64,000 bases of DNA, taken from Thalassorhabdomicrobium marinisediminis (GTDB lineage: Bacteria > Pseudomonadota > Alphaproteobacteria > Rhodobacterales > Rhodobacteraceae). The notes beneath the pieces are model-generated. The model was not told the origin of the DNA. It was given only the letters and a program-made list of their open reading frames with translations, and made no database searches. Shown piece by piece: positions 21,434 to 31,444 of the stretch (the stretch's first letter is position 1; every line of letters begins with the position of its first letter). The stretch spans positions 124,001 to 188,000 of the forward strand of contig NZ_QCYG01000008.1 of NCBI RefSeq assembly GCF_003072065.1, written 5' to 3'. Made by a program: the position numbers and the translations under genes.

Positions 21434-22368
21434 TGGTCTCGGCCGCGCTGAGCGAGGCTTTGGGCGAATGGCTGGAGCAGCAGCGCAGCCTGAACGGTGC
21501 GGCCGAGAACACCCTGAGCGCCTATCAGACGGACGTTCTGGGGTTTCTTGGCTTCATGACGCAGCACAACGGGGCGGCGCAGGGCCTGGGGCCGGTCTCG
21601 CGCATCACGGTGTCGGACATGCGGTCGTGGATGGCCCATGAGCGCGCGCGTGGCGTGGCGGCGCGGTCGCTGGCGCGGTCCCTCTCGGCGGTGAAATCCT
21701 TCTATCGCTGGCTGGCCGAGCGCGAAGGGTTCGAGCCTACGGCGGTCCTCACCACCCGGTCGCCGAAGTTTCAAAAGAAGCTGCCCCGCCCGCTGGCGGT
21801 GGATGCGGCCCGCGCGATGATCGACACGGTCGAGATGCAGGCCCGCGCGCCGTGGATCGCCCTGCGGGATGTGGCGGTCGTGACACTGCTTTATGGCTGC
21901 GGGCTGCGTATCTCCGAAGCGCTGGGCCTGACCGGGGCCGACGTCCCCCTGCCCGAGACCTTGCGGATCCGCGGCAAGGGCGGCAAGGAGCGTTTGGTGC
22001 CGGTGATCCCGGCGGCACGCAGCGCGGTCAGTGCCTATTTGCGGGCCTGTCCCTATCCGGCGGAACCGGAGGCGCCGGTGTTTCGGGGCGCGCGCGGCGG
22101 GCCGCTTTACCCCAAGGCGATCCAGTCGGTCATGGCGCAAGCCCGGATGCAGCTTGGCCTGCCCGCCACCGCCACGCCCCATGCCCTGCGCCACAGTTTC
22201 GCGACCCATCTGCTGAACGCGGGCGGTGATTTGCGTTCGATTCAAGAGCTTCTGGGCCATGCGTCGCTGTCCACCACGCAGGCCTATACGGCTGTGGACA
22301 CCGCACGGCTGATGGAGGTTTACGACAAGGCGCACCCCAAGGCCGCCGGTGCCCGGTCCGATCCGTGA
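21433..22368 (+). CDS. xerC: Site-specific tyrosine recombinase XerC
   Basis: 311 aa. An N-terminal SAM-like core-binding domain (about 10-100) precedes the catalytic domain with R in GCGLRISEALGL, the H-x-x-R in PHALRHSFATHLL, GHASLSTTQ and the nucleophile Y in AYTAVD. It resolves chromosome dimers at dif with XerD. TGATG coupling to DUF484 supports XerC over a phage integrase. Confidence 0.93.
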   Translation: MVSAALSEALGEWLEQQRSLNGAAENTLSAYQTDVLGFLGFMTQHNGAAQGLGPVSRITVSDMRSWMAHERARGVAARSLARSLSAVKSFYRWLAEREGFEPTAVLTTRSPKFQKKLPRPLAVDAARAMIDTVEMQARAPWIALRDVAVVTLLYGCGLRISEALGLTGADVPLPETLRIRGKGGKERLVPVIPAARSAVSAYLRACPYPAEPEAPVFRGARGGPLYPKAIQSVMAQARMQLGLPATATPHALRHSFATHLLNAGGDLRSIQELLGHASLSTTQAYTAVDTARLMEVYDKAHPKAAGARSDP

Positions 22369-22428
22369 ATTTCGCACCCCTGCCTGCTGCGTGTTGCGCC
22401 CTGCCCGCATTTCCGGCATGAGATTGCC

Positions 22429-23148
22429 ATGACACAGACAACCGACCCCCAGAACCGGCTCCGCGCCAAAGCTTTGGCCGTGCATCTGTTCACCGCCACC
22501 GGCGCAGTCTTCGCCATGCTCGCCATGCTCGAGGCGATCCAGCGGGACTGGGACATGATGTTCGTCTGGCTGATCGTCGCCTTTGCAGTGGATGGTGTCG
22601 ACGGGCCTTTGGCGCGGCATTACGACGTCAAGCGCTATGCGCCGCAGTTCGACGGCGTTCTGCTTGATCTGATCATCGACTATCTGACTTATGTCTTTAT
22701 CCCCGCCTATGCGCTTTATGCCTCGGGGATGATGGATGGCTGGTCCGGATGGGTGGCGGTGATCGTCATCACTTATACCTCGGCCCTGTATTTCTGCGAT
22801 ACCCGCATGAAAACCCGCGACAATTCCTTCGCGGGCTTCCCCGGTTGCTGGAACATGCTCGTGTTGGTGCTGTTCGCGCTGACCCCGCCGTGGTGGGTCT
22901 CTTTGGTGCTGGTGGCGGTGCTGTCCGTGGCGATGTTCCTGCCGGTCAAATTCATCCACCCGGTGCGCACGAAGCGGTGGCGGATGGTGTCGCTTCCGGT
23001 GGCGCTGCTCTGGACGGTCTTCGCCGGAATGGCCGCTTGGGAAGGGTTCCGCCCCGATCCAGTCGTCTTCTGGGGGCTAATGATCACCTCGGTCTATCTG
23101 CTGGTTGCAGGGGCAGCTCAACAGGCGGTGCACGGGCCGGACGGCTGA
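22429..23148 (+). CDS. pcs: Phosphatidylcholine synthase
   Basis: 239 aa multi-spanning membrane enzyme that condenses CDP-diacylglycerol with choline. It contains a CDP-alcohol phosphotransferase motif of the D-G-x-D-G-P-x-A-R ... D-G-x-x-x-D type (DGVDGPLAR then QFDGVLLD, about residues 52-80). About seven hydrophobic segments follow. Length and the conserved FCDTRMKTRDNSF block fit Pcs rather than PgsA or PssA. Phosphatidylcholine is common in alphaproteobacterial membranes. Confidence 0.9.
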   Translation: MTQTTDPQNRLRAKALAVHLFTATGAVFAMLAMLEAIQRDWDMMFVWLIVAFAVDGVDGPLARHYDVKRYAPQFDGVLLDLIIDYLTYVFIPAYALYASGMMDGWSGWVAVIVITYTSALYFCDTRMKTRDNSFAGFPGCWNMLVLVLFALTPPWWVSLVLVAVLSVAMFLPVKFIHPVRTKRWRMVSLPVALLWTVFAGMAAWEGFRPDPVVFWGLMITSVYLLVAGAAQQAVHGPDG

Positions 23149-23190
23149 CGCACCGCTAGATCAGGACCCCACCTCAAGCGGTGATCGCGA

Positions 23191-23433
23191 TCAATCCGGA
23201 TCCTGCGCAAGGCTCAGCCGGATCGGCCCCTGCGCGGTGAGCGGATCGACCGGTGCGCCCTGCTGCGTCGCGCGCAGGCGCAGACGCACCGCGCAGGTCC
23301 GCACCCGTGGCATCAAGGGCCGCCAGTCATCGGCTAAGGCCCGCGCCACCTCCGAGGGGCAGAAGCTCTTGTCCGCCCCCCGTGCAATCGCGTGCTGCAT
23401 CAGCGACGCTTCGATATCCGCGTCGCTGACCAA
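23191..23433 (-). CDS. DUF3253 domain-containing protein
   Basis: 80 aa, a single domain with the pattern CPSEVARAL-x3-WRPLMP-x-VR and a C-terminal GAPVDPLTAQGPIRL; predicted wHTH-like fold, function unknown. It begins with TTG at 23433, 4 nt after the ileS stop; a stop codon just upstream in frame rules out a longer form. Likely co-transcribed with ileS. Confidence 0.8.
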   Translation of the reverse strand: MVSDADIEASLMQHAIARGADKSFCPSEVARALADDWRPLMPRVRTCAVRLRLRATQQGAPVDPLTAQGPIRLSLAQDPD

Positions 23434-23437
23434 GCCG

Positions 23438-26400
23438 TCAGCTTAGCGCTTTGTCGCAACGGCCACAGACACCGGCATGGGCGTGGGTGCCCACGTCCGG
23501 CAAGATCTTCCAGCAGCGCGCGCATTTCTGCCCCTCCGCCCGGTCGAACACCACGGCAACGCCTGCAATCTCGTCCGAGGTAAAGGCCCCCTCGGGTGCT
23601 GCCCCTTCGACCAGCTCGATCTGGCTGGTGATACAAAGATCCGCGAAGGTGTCGGGATCGGTGATGATCTGTGCCAGCTCGGGCGACAGATAGACCGTCG
23701 GGTCCGCTTCGAGCGAGGAGCCGATGACCTTGGCCGTGCGCTGCTCTTCCAGCGCGCCTGTCACCACCCGCCGCGCCGCGCGCACCGTCTCCGCCCGTTG
23801 GGCCAGCACATCGTCGCGCCAGTCCGCAGGGGTCTCGGGGAAATCCACCAGATGCACCGAGGTTTCCGGCCCGTTGCGTTCAAGCCAGACTTCTTCCATC
23901 GTGAAGGTCAGGATCGGCGCAAGCCAGGTGGTCAGCCGCTGATAAAGGGCATCCAGCACCGTAAGCGCCGCAAACCGCCGCTGCGTATCCCCGTCGCAAT
24001 AGAGCGCGTCCTTGCGCACGTCGAAATAGAACGACGACAGGTCCAGCGTGGCGAAGTCGAAGATCGCGCGGAACACGCCCTGGAAGTCGTATTTCGCATA
24101 GCCTTCGCGCACGACACCGTCGAGCACCGCCAGCTTGTGCAGGATCAACTGCTCCAACTCGGGCATGTCCTCGCGCGCCACGGCGCGGGCCGGATCGTAG
24201 TCGGCCAGCGAGCCAAGCATGAACCGCATGGTGTTGCGCAAACGGCGGTAGCTGTCGGCAACGTTTTTCAGGATTTCATCCCCAATCCGTTGGTCATTGG
24301 TGAAATCGACCTGCGCCACCCAAAGCCGCAGAATATCCGCGCCATATTGCTGGACGATCTTTTCGGGGACGATGGTATTGCCCAGCGACTTGGACATTTT
24401 CATGCCCTTCTCGTCGAGCGTGAACCCATGGGTCAGCACCCCGCGATAGGGCGCGCGCCCCATGGTGCCGCAGCCCTGCAGCATCGAGGAATGGAACCAG
24501 CCGCGGTGCTGGTCGGTGCCTTCCAGATAAAGATCGGCCAGGCCATCGTCTGAGCCATCCTCACGGTCGCGCAGGGTGAAGGCGTGGGTCGAGCCGGAAT
24601 CGAACCAGACATCAAGAATATCCATCACCTGCTCATAGGCGTCGTGATCGTAATCCGCGCCCAGGAACCGCGCCTTCGCGCCGTCCTTGTACCAGGCGTC
24701 CGCCCCTTCGGCCTCGAAGGCTTCAAGAATGCGGGCGTTCACCCGCTCATCGCGCAGCAGGTAATCGTCATCCGAGGGCTTGGCGCCTTTCTTGACGAAA
24801 CAGGTCAGCGGCACGCCCCAGGCACGTTGGCGGCTCAGCACCCAGTCGGGCCGCGCTTCGATCATGGAATACAGCCGGTTGCGGCCCTTCTGCGGGGTCC
24901 AGGTCACCAACTCGTCGATGCTGGTCAGCGCGCGCTGGCGGATCGTCGTGCCATAGGTGTCCTGTCCGTCGCCCACAGCCTTGTCGATGGCGGCGAACCA
25001 TTGCGGCGTGTTGCGATAGATCACCGGCGCTTTCGAGCGCCACGAATGGGGGTAGGAGTGCTTGATCTTGCCACGTGCCAAAAGCCCGCCAACCTCGGCC
25101 AGCTTGGACATGATTGCCGCGTTGGCATCGCCTTCCCAGTTCCCCTTCTTGGCCTTCTCGCGCAGGATGCGCTTGCCGCCGAAAAAGGGCAGATCTTCGC
25201 GGAAGGTGCCATCATCCATCACGTTATAGGTGATAACCTCCTGCAGCATGCCCAGATCGCGGTAGAGTTCGAATTCCTCCATCCCGTGGGACGGGGCGCA
25301 ATGCACGAAGCCGGTGCCTTCCTCGTCGGTCACGAAGGGGGCGGCGCGGAAATCGCGTGGCGCATCCCATTCGCCCTGCGATCCCTCGACCCCTGCCAAA
25401 GGATGTGCCAGTGTCATCGCCTCAAGCTGCGTGGGCGTGACATCGCGCACCCGCCGCCACTGCCCCTCTTCCAGCCGCGCCTTGGCGAAGACGTCCGCCG
25501 CCAGCTTGTCGGCCAGCAGGAACCGCTCCCCCACCTCGGCCCAGCATTCTTCGGGCGTGTCGGTCACTTCATACAGCCCGTAGGAATAGTCGGCCCCGAA
25601 GACGACCGCCTTGTTGGACGGGATGGTCCAGGGCGTCGTCGTCCAGATCACAACCGAGGCTCCGACGAACTCCTGCGCCACCTGCGCCTCGATCTCGGCC
25701 ACGGATTCGCGGTCTTCGATGGGGGCTTCCTCGCCCGAGATGTCCAGATCGGGCAGGTCGAAACCTGTCACCTTGAACTTCACCCAGACCGTGAAGCTTT
25801 CCTTGTCGTGGTATTCCACCTCCGCCTCGGCCAGCGCAGTCTGCTCCACCGGCGACCACATGACGGGCTTCGAGCCCTGATACAGTGTGCCGTTCATCAA
25901 AAAGGTCTGGAATTCCTCGGCGATCACCCGCTCGGCGTGAAAGTCCATCGTCAGATAGGGATCGTCCCAATTGCCGGTGATCCCGAGTCGTTTGAACTCG
26001 TCACGCTGGATATCGACCCAGCCGGCGGCGAAGTCGCGGCATTCCTGCCGAAACTCGACGACGTCCACGGCGTCTTTATCAAGGCCCTTCTCGCGATACT
26101 TCTCTTCGATCTTCCACTCGATCGGCAGCCCGTGACAGTCCCAGCCGGGGATGTAGCGCGCATCGCGCCCCATCATCTGCTGGCTGCGCACCACCATGTC
26201 TTTCAGGATCTTGTTGAGCGCATGGCCGATGTGGAGGTGCCCATTGGCATAGGGCGGGCCGTCATGCAGCGTGAACGGCTGGCGCGTCTCGGCTTTTGCT
26301 TTCTCGCGCAGCTTTTCATAAACGCCAAGCTCGGCCCAGCGCGCCAGCCAATCGGGCTCGCGCTTGGGCAGGCCGGCCCGCATGGGGAAATCGGTGCGGG

Positions 26401-26452
26401 GCAGATGCAGCGTGTCTTTATAGTCAAGTGTCTCGGGGGTGTCGGCGCACAT
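23438..26452 (-). CDS. ileS: Isoleucine--tRNA ligase
   Basis: 1004 aa class I aminoacyl-tRNA synthetase. The HIGH motif lies at 74-77 in [12 protein letters not shown] and the KMSKS loop in [11 protein letters not shown]. An inserted editing domain separates them, and a C-terminal zinc site has two CxxC pairs (CARC and CGRC), as in the bacterial type that is often mupirocin-sensitive. ATG start. The 328-nt upstream region contains repeat copy 3. Confidence 0.98.
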   Translation of the reverse strand: MCADTPETLDYKDTLHLPRTDFPMRAGLPKREPDWLARWAELGVYEKLREKAKAETRQPFTLHDGPPYANGHLHIGHALNKILKDMVVRSQQMMGRDARYIPGWDCHGLPIEWKIEEKYREKGLDKDAVDVVEFRQECRDFAAGWVDIQRDEFKRLGITGNWDDPYLTMDFHAERVIAEEFQTFLMNGTLYQGSKPVMWSPVEQTALAEAEVEYHDKESFTVWVKFKVTGFDLPDLDISGEEAPIEDRESVAEIEAQVAQEFVGASVVIWTTTPWTIPSNKAVVFGADYSYGLYEVTDTPEECWAEVGERFLLADKLAADVFAKARLEEGQWRRVRDVTPTQLEAMTLAHPLAGVEGSQGEWDAPRDFRAAPFVTDEEGTGFVHCAPSHGMEEFELYRDLGMLQEVITYNVMDDGTFREDLPFFGGKRILREKAKKGNWEGDANAAIMSKLAEVGGLLARGKIKHSYPHSWRSKAPVIYRNTPQWFAAIDKAVGDGQDTYGTTIRQRALTSIDELVTWTPQKGRNRLYSMIEARPDWVLSRQRAWGVPLTCFVKKGAKPSDDDYLLRDERVNARILEAFEAEGADAWYKDGAKARFLGADYDHDAYEQVMDILDVWFDSGSTHAFTLRDREDGSDDGLADLYLEGTDQHRGWFHSSMLQGCGTMGRAPYRGVLTHGFTLDEKGMKMSKSLGNTIVPEKIVQQYGADILRLWVAQVDFTNDQRIGDEILKNVADSYRRLRNTMRFMLGSLADYDPARAVAREDMPELEQLILHKLAVLDGVVREGYAKYDFQGVFRAIFDFATLDLSSFYFDVRKDALYCDGDTQRRFAALTVLDALYQRLTTWLAPILTFTMEEVWLERNGPETSVHLVDFPETPADWRDDVLAQRAETVRAARRVVTGALEEQRTAKVIGSSLEADPTVYLSPELAQIITDPDTFADLCITSQIELVEGAAPEGAFTSDEIAGVAVVFDRAEGQKCARCWKILPDVGTHAHAGVCGRCDKALS

Positions 26453-26655
26453 TTCGGGCGTCCTTTTGCAGGGTCAATCTAGGGATATCGGGGGCGGTGC
26501 GCATCACGTCAAACACCTTCGTCCGGCGTGTGGGGGTCACGACGCCGGGGATATAATTCGAATAATCTGGAACGCGCAAAGGCTCATGCAGCGCCTTATA
26601 GGCCCGCCTGCGCCCATGGTAAAGTGCGCCGCGCCCCTCACAGCACGCCGCGCCC

Positions 26656-26700
26656 CATCTTTGCTTTAGAAATATCCCGGGGTCCGGGGCAGCGCCCCGG
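26656..26700 (-). repeat. 3' hairpin repeat element, copy 3 (after ubiK)
   Basis: On the minus strand: hairpin CCGGGGC-gct-GCCCCGG, then CCCCGGGATATTT and tail TAAAGCAAAGATG. The second hairpin of the family is missing. It lies about 80 nt past the ubiK stop, beyond that gene's own terminator. Confidence 0.8.
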
Positions 26701-26725
26701 TCCGCCCGCGCGCGCCTGCCACCAC

Positions 26726-26753
26726 GCAAAAGGGCCACCCCAACGGCGGCCCC
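26726..26753 (-). terminator. Intrinsic terminator after ubiK
   Basis: On the minus strand an 8-bp stem with one mismatch (arms 26745-26752 and 26732-26739) is followed by TTTTGC. It begins 28 nt after the ubiK stop. Confidence 0.65.
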
Positions 26754-26780
26754 GCATCATTCTTCGACCAAAAGCGGTCG

Positions 26781-27029
26781 TCACTTCTCGTGCTTGGCTT
26801 CAAGCGCCTCGATCCGCGCCAGCAGCGACGCATTCTCTTCGCGGGCCTTCTGGGCCATCAGACGCACGGCGTCGAACTCCTCGCGGGTGACGAAATCCCG
26901 CTCCGCCAGCCAGCGGTCCATCATGCCGGACACCGCGTTCGACGCTTCATCCTTCGCGCCTTGCGCCACGCCCATGGCATTGGTCATCAGTTGCGACAAA
27001 TCATCGAATACTTTGTTACGGGTCTGCAT
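26781..27029 (-). CDS. ubiK: Ubiquinone biosynthesis accessory factor UbiK (BMFP family)
   Basis: 82 aa. An N-terminal amphipathic helix (VFDDLSQLMTNAMG) precedes a C-terminal coiled coil with heptads (NASLLARIEALEAKH), typical of BMFP/UbiK proteins. UbiK supports the UbiJ-containing Ubi complex in late ubiquinone synthesis. The open frame extends far upstream, but ATG 27029 has AGGAGA at good spacing and gives the right start (MQTRNKVFDD). It is divergent from lgt. Confidence 0.85.
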   Translation of the reverse strand: MQTRNKVFDDLSQLMTNAMGVAQGAKDEASNAVSGMMDRWLAERDFVTREEFDAVRLMAQKAREENASLLARIEALEAKHEK

Positions 27030-27170
27030 CACTCTCTCCTTGGCTCTGCCCTGATATATGGGAGGGTTCGCCCCCAGAACAACCCAAAGCACCGGTTTTC
27101 GCGCACGCCTTGCGGGCTTGTGACCGTGCATACTGTTGACATCGCCCGCCCCAGTCGCCCTAAGAGGCCC

Positions 27171-28052
27171 ATGACCGGTATCCCTTTTCCCGATATCTCG
27201 CCCGAGATCTTTACCATCTCGCTGTTCGGCTTTTCCTTCGCCCTGCGCTGGTATGCCATGGGGTATATTGTCGGCATCCTCATCGGTTGGTGGATCGCGG
27301 TGCAGGCCAGCAAACGCCCGGCCCTGTGGCGCCACGACACGCCGCCCCTGTCGCGCGAACAGATCGAAGACCTGCTCACCTGGATCATCATCGGTGTGAT
27401 CGCGGGCGGGCGGCTGGGCTACGTGCTGTTCTACGGGGACGGCCAATTTCGCGAGAACCCGTTGCAGATCCTGCGCATCTGGGATGGCGGCATGTCGTTT
27501 CATGGCGGCTTTATCGGCGTCAGCGTCGCGGTCATTCTGTGCGCGCGGCGTTACGGCGCGGCGCTGGGGGATGTGGCCAATATCCTTGCTCTGACGGCGA
27601 CACCGGCAATCTTTCTGGTCCGCATCGCCAACTTCATCAACGCCGAGCTTTGGGGCCGGCCGACGGACCTGCCTTGGGGTGTGATTTTCCCCGGTGAGGC
27701 CGCGCAATTTTGCCCCGACGTGGCCGGCCTTTGCGCGCGCCACCCCAGCCAGCTTTATGAGGCCCTGACCGAAGGCTTGATCCTTGGCGCGGTGATCCTG
27801 TTCCTCGCCTTCCGGCGCGGCTGGCTGAAGCGGCGATGGTCCCTCGTGGCGGTGTTTCTGATCGGCTACGGCGTCGCCCGCTTTCTGGTGGAATTCGTCC
27901 GCCAGCCCGATGCGCAGTTCACCAGCCCGGACAATCCCGTGGGCTGGGCCTATGACTTCGGCACATGGGGGCTGACACAGGGGCAGGCCCTGTCGCTGCC
28001 GATGATTCTGGCGGGGCTGGCGCTCGTGGTCTGGACTCGCAACCGCACATGA
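27171..28052 (+). CDS. lgt: Prolipoprotein diacylglyceryl transferase
   Basis: 293 aa inner-membrane enzyme with about seven hydrophobic segments. It moves diacylglycerol from phosphatidylglycerol to the lipobox cysteine, as needed for Pal. Family blocks: FALRWYAMGYIVG, GGRLGYVLFY, the signature RIANFINAELWGR and HPSQLYEAL. ATG 27171 matches the canonical N-terminus; the longer open frame upstream is ignored. The stop overlaps the next gene as ATGA. Confidence 0.96.
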   Translation: MTGIPFPDISPEIFTISLFGFSFALRWYAMGYIVGILIGWWIAVQASKRPALWRHDTPPLSREQIEDLLTWIIIGVIAGGRLGYVLFYGDGQFRENPLQILRIWDGGMSFHGGFIGVSVAVILCARRYGAALGDVANILALTATPAIFLVRIANFINAELWGRPTDLPWGVIFPGEAAQFCPDVAGLCARHPSQLYEALTEGLILGAVILFLAFRRGWLKRRWSLVAVFLIGYGVARFLVEFVRQPDAQFTSPDNPVGWAYDFGTWGLTQGQALSLPMILAGLALVVWTRNRT

Positions 28053-29110
28053 CGGCGCTGGCGGACATTCTGCGCGCCAGAATCGAAGACAGCGGCCCGA
28101 TCCCGTTGCACGACTTCATGGCCACCGCGCTGGGCCATCCGGAGCATGGCTATTACACCACCCGCGACCCGCTGGGGGCGGCCGGGGATTTCACCACCGC
28201 GCCGGAAATCAGCCAGATGTTCGGCGAGCTTGTGGGCCTGTCTCTGGCGCAGGCCTGGATGGATCAGGGCCGCCCGACCCCTTTCGCGCTGGCCGAACTC
28301 GGCCCTGGACGCGGCACGCTGATGGCCGACATTCTGCGCGCCACCGCCCGGGTGCCGGGTTTTGCCGAAGCCGCCCGGCTCCATCTGGTCGAAACCTCGC
28401 CCGCCCTGCGGGCTGAACAGGCCCGCCGGCTTCCGGGCGGCACCACCTGGCACGACACGGCCTCCGACTTGCCCGATCTGCCGCTGTTCCTTGTCGCGAA
28501 TGAATTCTTCGACGCCCTGCCCGTGCGCCAGTTCCGGCGGGACGGCGATGGCTGGCGCGAGGCGCTGGTGGATCAGGACGGCACGACCTTTATCCGGCGC
28601 TGGTCGCGCCCCCGCGCCGAAGACAGGCTCACCCACCGGCTGGACGACACCCGCGGCGGCGACATCGTCGAGACCTGCCCCGCCCTGCCCGAAATCACCG
28701 CGCAGATCGCCCAGCGGATCGCGGCCCGTGGCGGAGCGGCGCTTATCATCGATTACGGCGACTGGCGTTCTTTGGGGGACACCGTGCAGGCGGTGCAGGA
28801 TCACGCGCCGGTCGATCCTCTCACTGCGCCGGGGCGGGCCGACATCACCGCCCATGTGGACTTCGAAGCCCTTGCCGGGGCCGCCGCCCCGGCCCGCTTC
28901 ACCCGCCTTGCCCCGCAAGGGGTGTTTCTGGAACGGCTCGGCATCACCGATCGGTCGCAAAGACTTGCCGCCGGGCTTGCAGGGGATGCGCTCGAAAACC
29001 TTATCGCCGCACACCGCCGCTTGACGGCCCCGCAAGAAATGGGTTCCCTGTTCAAAGTGATGGGGCTTTATCCCGACGGCGCCCCACCGCCCGCCGGATT
29101 GGAGCCATGA
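28049..29110 (+). CDS. SAM-dependent methyltransferase of the MidA/NDUFAF7 family
   Basis: 353 aa. The family N-terminus HPEHGYYTTRDPLGAAGDFTT and SAM-binding block LAELGPGRGTLMADILR are clear, as is NEFFDALPVRQF. The eukaryotic homologue methylates an arginine of complex I subunit NDUFS2; bacterial targets are unproven. Coupled to lgt and pgeF by ATGA overlaps at both ends, an order often seen in alphaproteobacteria. Confidence 0.92.
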   Translation: MTALADILRARIEDSGPIPLHDFMATALGHPEHGYYTTRDPLGAAGDFTTAPEISQMFGELVGLSLAQAWMDQGRPTPFALAELGPGRGTLMADILRATARVPGFAEAARLHLVETSPALRAEQARRLPGGTTWHDTASDLPDLPLFLVANEFFDALPVRQFRRDGDGWREALVDQDGTTFIRRWSRPRAEDRLTHRLDDTRGGDIVETCPALPEITAQIAQRIAARGGAALIIDYGDWRSLGDTVQAVQDHAPVDPLTAPGRADITAHVDFEALAGAAAPARFTRLAPQGVFLERLGITDRSQRLAAGLAGDALENLIAAHRRLTAPQEMGSLFKVMGLYPDGAPPPAGLEP

Positions 29111-29889
29111 CACTCGATATCATCACCTCGGACAACCTTGCCCCTTGTCGACACGGGTTCTTCACCCGCCGGGGCGGTGCGTCGTCCGGCGTGTTCGAAG
29201 GTCTGAACTGCGGCACCGGAAGCACCGACCAGCACGAAGCGGTGGCGATCAACCGCGCCCGCGTGGCCCAAGCGCTGGGGGTCGAGGCGCCCGACCTCAT
29301 GGGGGTCTATCAGGTGCATTCGGCCGATGTGGTCACCGTTACAGCACCGCTAACCGAACGCCCCAAGGCCGATGCGCTCGTCACCCGCACGCCGGGCATC
29401 GCCCTGAGCGTGCTGAGCGCCGATTGCCAGCCGGTGCTTTTTGCCGACCACAAGGCCCGCGTGATCGGCGCGGCCCATGCGGGGTGGAAGGGCGCGCTGG
29501 GGGGCGTGCTGGAAGCCACCCTTGAGGCTATGGAGGCATTGGGCGCCACGCGCGAGAATATCCACGCGGTGATCGGCCCCTGTATCAGCCAGCGCGCCTA
29601 TGAAGTGGGGCCAGAGTTCTTCGAAGATTTCATCGCCGAGGATCCGGCCTTTGCGCGGTTCTTCGTCAATGGCGCGAATGGCAAATTCCTGTTCGACCTG
29701 CCCGCACTTGGGCTTTACCGGCTGCGCACCGCCGGTGTGGGGGCGGCGGAGTGGACGCGCCACTGCACCTACAGCGATCCGGCGCGATTCTTCAGCTACC
29801 GCCGGGCGACCCATAACAAGGATGCGGACTACGGTCGGATGATGGCTGCAATCACGCTGAACAGCCACGACGACACGCCCGGACTTTGA
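29107..29889 (+). CDS. pgeF: Purine nucleoside phosphorylase/laccase-domain protein (YfiH, PgeF type)
   Basis: 260 aa. It has the multicopper-like catalytic set of the family: HSADVV, SADCQPV, AAHAGWKGALGG and IGPCISQRAYEVG, ending with DPARFFSYRR. Members act as adenosine/inosine phosphorylases or deaminases and edit peptidoglycan precursors in E. coli. It is third in the coupled lgt-midA-pgeF unit. Confidence 0.92.
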   Translation: MTLDIITSDNLAPCRHGFFTRRGGASSGVFEGLNCGTGSTDQHEAVAINRARVAQALGVEAPDLMGVYQVHSADVVTVTAPLTERPKADALVTRTPGIALSVLSADCQPVLFADHKARVIGAAHAGWKGALGGVLEATLEAMEALGATRENIHAVIGPCISQRAYEVGPEFFEDFIAEDPAFARFFVNGANGKFLFDLPALGLYRLRTAGVGAAEWTRHCTYSDPARFFSYRRATHNKDADYGRMMAAITLNSHDDTPGL

Positions 29890-30142
29890 CGGCTTTGCGG
29901 CGGGGCCCGCCACGCGACGGCCCCAGTTTGCGCGAAACAATCACGGGCCCTGCCCCCGCATTGTTGCCGAACCCTTAAAATTTGACCGATTCGCGCGCGA
30001 CCGCTGCTCTGCCCCCGTGCCACATTCCGCCGCCACGCACCTCCGGTGGGGCGCGATTTTCCCGACGCGCGGCCAAATTCATGCCCCTTTGCCCTGCGAG
30101 ATTAACCCTAACACGCAGCAACGAACCCCATGAGGCCCCGCC

Positions 30143-30322
30143 ATGACCAAGTCTCCCCGTTGGATCAAGTCCACCCAGCAAGCCGCCGCCGCCTGCACCG
30201 TGAAGCTCCCCTGGGAACGCGGGTTGCGCCGTGAGGCTTTCATCGCCAGCCGCCGTGCCGCAGCCACGCCCGAGGTAGCCCCCAAGGTAGCCCCTCCGCA
30301 CAACACGCGCCCGGCCGCCTAA
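30143..30322 (+). CDS. Small basic hypothetical protein
   Basis: 59 aa, predicted pI strongly basic: a Lys/Arg-rich start ([10 protein letters not shown]) with an alanine run, then [12 protein letters not shown] and an Ala/Pro tail. No family recognised with certainty. Coding is supported by an ATG, a clean stop, and a strong hairpin 43 nt downstream. The ribosome-binding site is weak, so confidence is moderate. Confidence 0.5.
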   Translation: MTKSPRWIKSTQQAAAACTVKLPWERGLRREAFIASRRAAATPEVAPKVAPPHNTRPAA

Positions 30323-30632
30323 AGAATTCACGCCCGCTGCCGCCGACCTAGTGCGCAGCCCCGGATCGCCGCCCCTGTTTTGCATTCCGGGGGCGGCGAT
30401 TCTCGTTCTCGACGGCCCTGCCGCCGCCCGACCGGCGCAAATTGTGGCAATCCCGTCACCGCTTCGCGAACAATCCGACGCTGAAGCGGCGATTGACGCC
30501 GACATCCGATAAATTCCGCAAAAAGTTTGACCTTTTCCCATCGGATCGGTCACATTTGGTTCAAAGCAACGTTCCTCAGATGTTGTCGGTGGGGGCCGAC
30601 AGATGATGTGACAACCTAGAACAGGTGATCGC
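30323..30632. other. Intergenic region before the Hint-domain gene
   Basis: 310 nt with no supported gene. It contains the 11-bp hairpin at 30365-30400 and a less G+C-rich stretch (30500-30590) that should hold the promoter of the Hint gene. A short inverted repeat TGTCGG ... CCGACA lies near 30584-30602. Confidence 0.6.
30365..30400 (+). terminator. Strong hairpin, probable terminator of the small ORF
   Basis: Perfect 11-bp stem (arms 30365-30375 and 30390-30400) with a 14-nt loop, followed by TCTCGTTCTC rather than a clean T-run. It lies 43 nt past the small-protein stop. Confidence 0.55.
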
Positions 30633-31436
30633 ATGATGAAGAAAAGCCCCTTTGCCTCCGCAGCCGCGGCGGCGCCTGACACGACCGCACCGGTGGCCTC
30701 CTCAGCCCGGTATGCTCAAACAGACGGACGGCCTCAGCAGACGCAGCGTTTGATGCGCCGGTATGAGGTCGTCCATTTGCTTCCCAACGGAGACATCGAC
30801 GATTTCACGCGGGTCGCGCCCGCCCATGCCGCGTTCGAGGACAGTTTCGCAGCACTTGCGCGGGGTGCGCTTATTAAAACGCGGCGCGGCATCGTCGCCA
30901 TTGAAGACATCTTGCCCGGTGACGAGGTCAACACCGTAACCAATGGCTTTCAGCCCGTGCAGTGGCGCGGCTCGATGACGCTGGTCCCGAACGTGCAGGG
31001 GCAGAACCCGCGGATGGGCCGGTTGATCCGGCTGGCTTCGGACGCATTGGGCATCGGTCGCCCCATGCCCGATCTGTTGCTGGGCCCGTCAGCACGGCTC
31101 TATCACCGCTCGCCCACGTTGGAACGCGTCACGGGCCATCCGGCGGCCTTCGTGCCGGCGGTGGATTTTGTCGATGGAGTGAACGTGGTCGAAGTGACGC
31201 CGCAGACCTCGGTTCAGGTCTTCCAGCTTGGTTTTACTAATCACGAACGGTTTGTCGTGAACGGGGTCGAGGTCGACAGCCACAACCCCGGCGCGCGGCA
31301 TGAATTGAACCTGCGCGGCGAGATGCTGGCGCTTTACCTGTCGTTGTTTCCCCATGTCACCCGGATCGAGGATTTTGGCATGCTCATGCACCCGCGCCTA
31401 TCGCTGCACGACCTTGATTTCGGGGTGGTTGCCTAG
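30633..31436 (+). CDS. Hint (Hedgehog/intein) domain-containing protein
   Basis: 267 aa. A low-complexity Ala-rich start is followed by a Hint-type domain from about residue 70: SFAALARGALIKTRRG then IEDILPGDEV and VQWRGS. Further conserved blocks are LLGPSARLYHRSP, the VTPQTSVQVFQLGFTNHERFVVNGVEVDSHNPG segment and a C-terminal helix. Many Rhodobacteraceae carry several such proteins, often near secreted proteins; function unknown. An AGGTGA site precedes the ATG. It converges with the Lrp gene, 8 nt apart. Confidence 0.88.
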   Translation: MMKKSPFASAAAAAPDTTAPVASSARYAQTDGRPQQTQRLMRRYEVVHLLPNGDIDDFTRVAPAHAAFEDSFAALARGALIKTRRGIVAIEDILPGDEVNTVTNGFQPVQWRGSMTLVPNVQGQNPRMGRLIRLASDALGIGRPMPDLLLGPSARLYHRSPTLERVTGHPAAFVPAVDFVDGVNVVEVTPQTSVQVFQLGFTNHERFVVNGVEVDSHNPGARHELNLRGEMLALYLSLFPHVTRIEDFGMLMHPRLSLHDLDFGVVA

Positions 31437-31444
31437 GGCCAGCT

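Larger units (their letters stand above)
26453..26780. other. Intergenic region between ubiK and ileS
   Basis: 328 nt with no supported gene. It holds a terminator for ubiK (26726-26753) and hairpin repeat copy 3 (26656-26700). A less G+C-rich stretch with TATAATTCGAATAAT near 26550 may belong to the ileS promoter; no convincing -35 partner was found. Confidence 0.6.
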
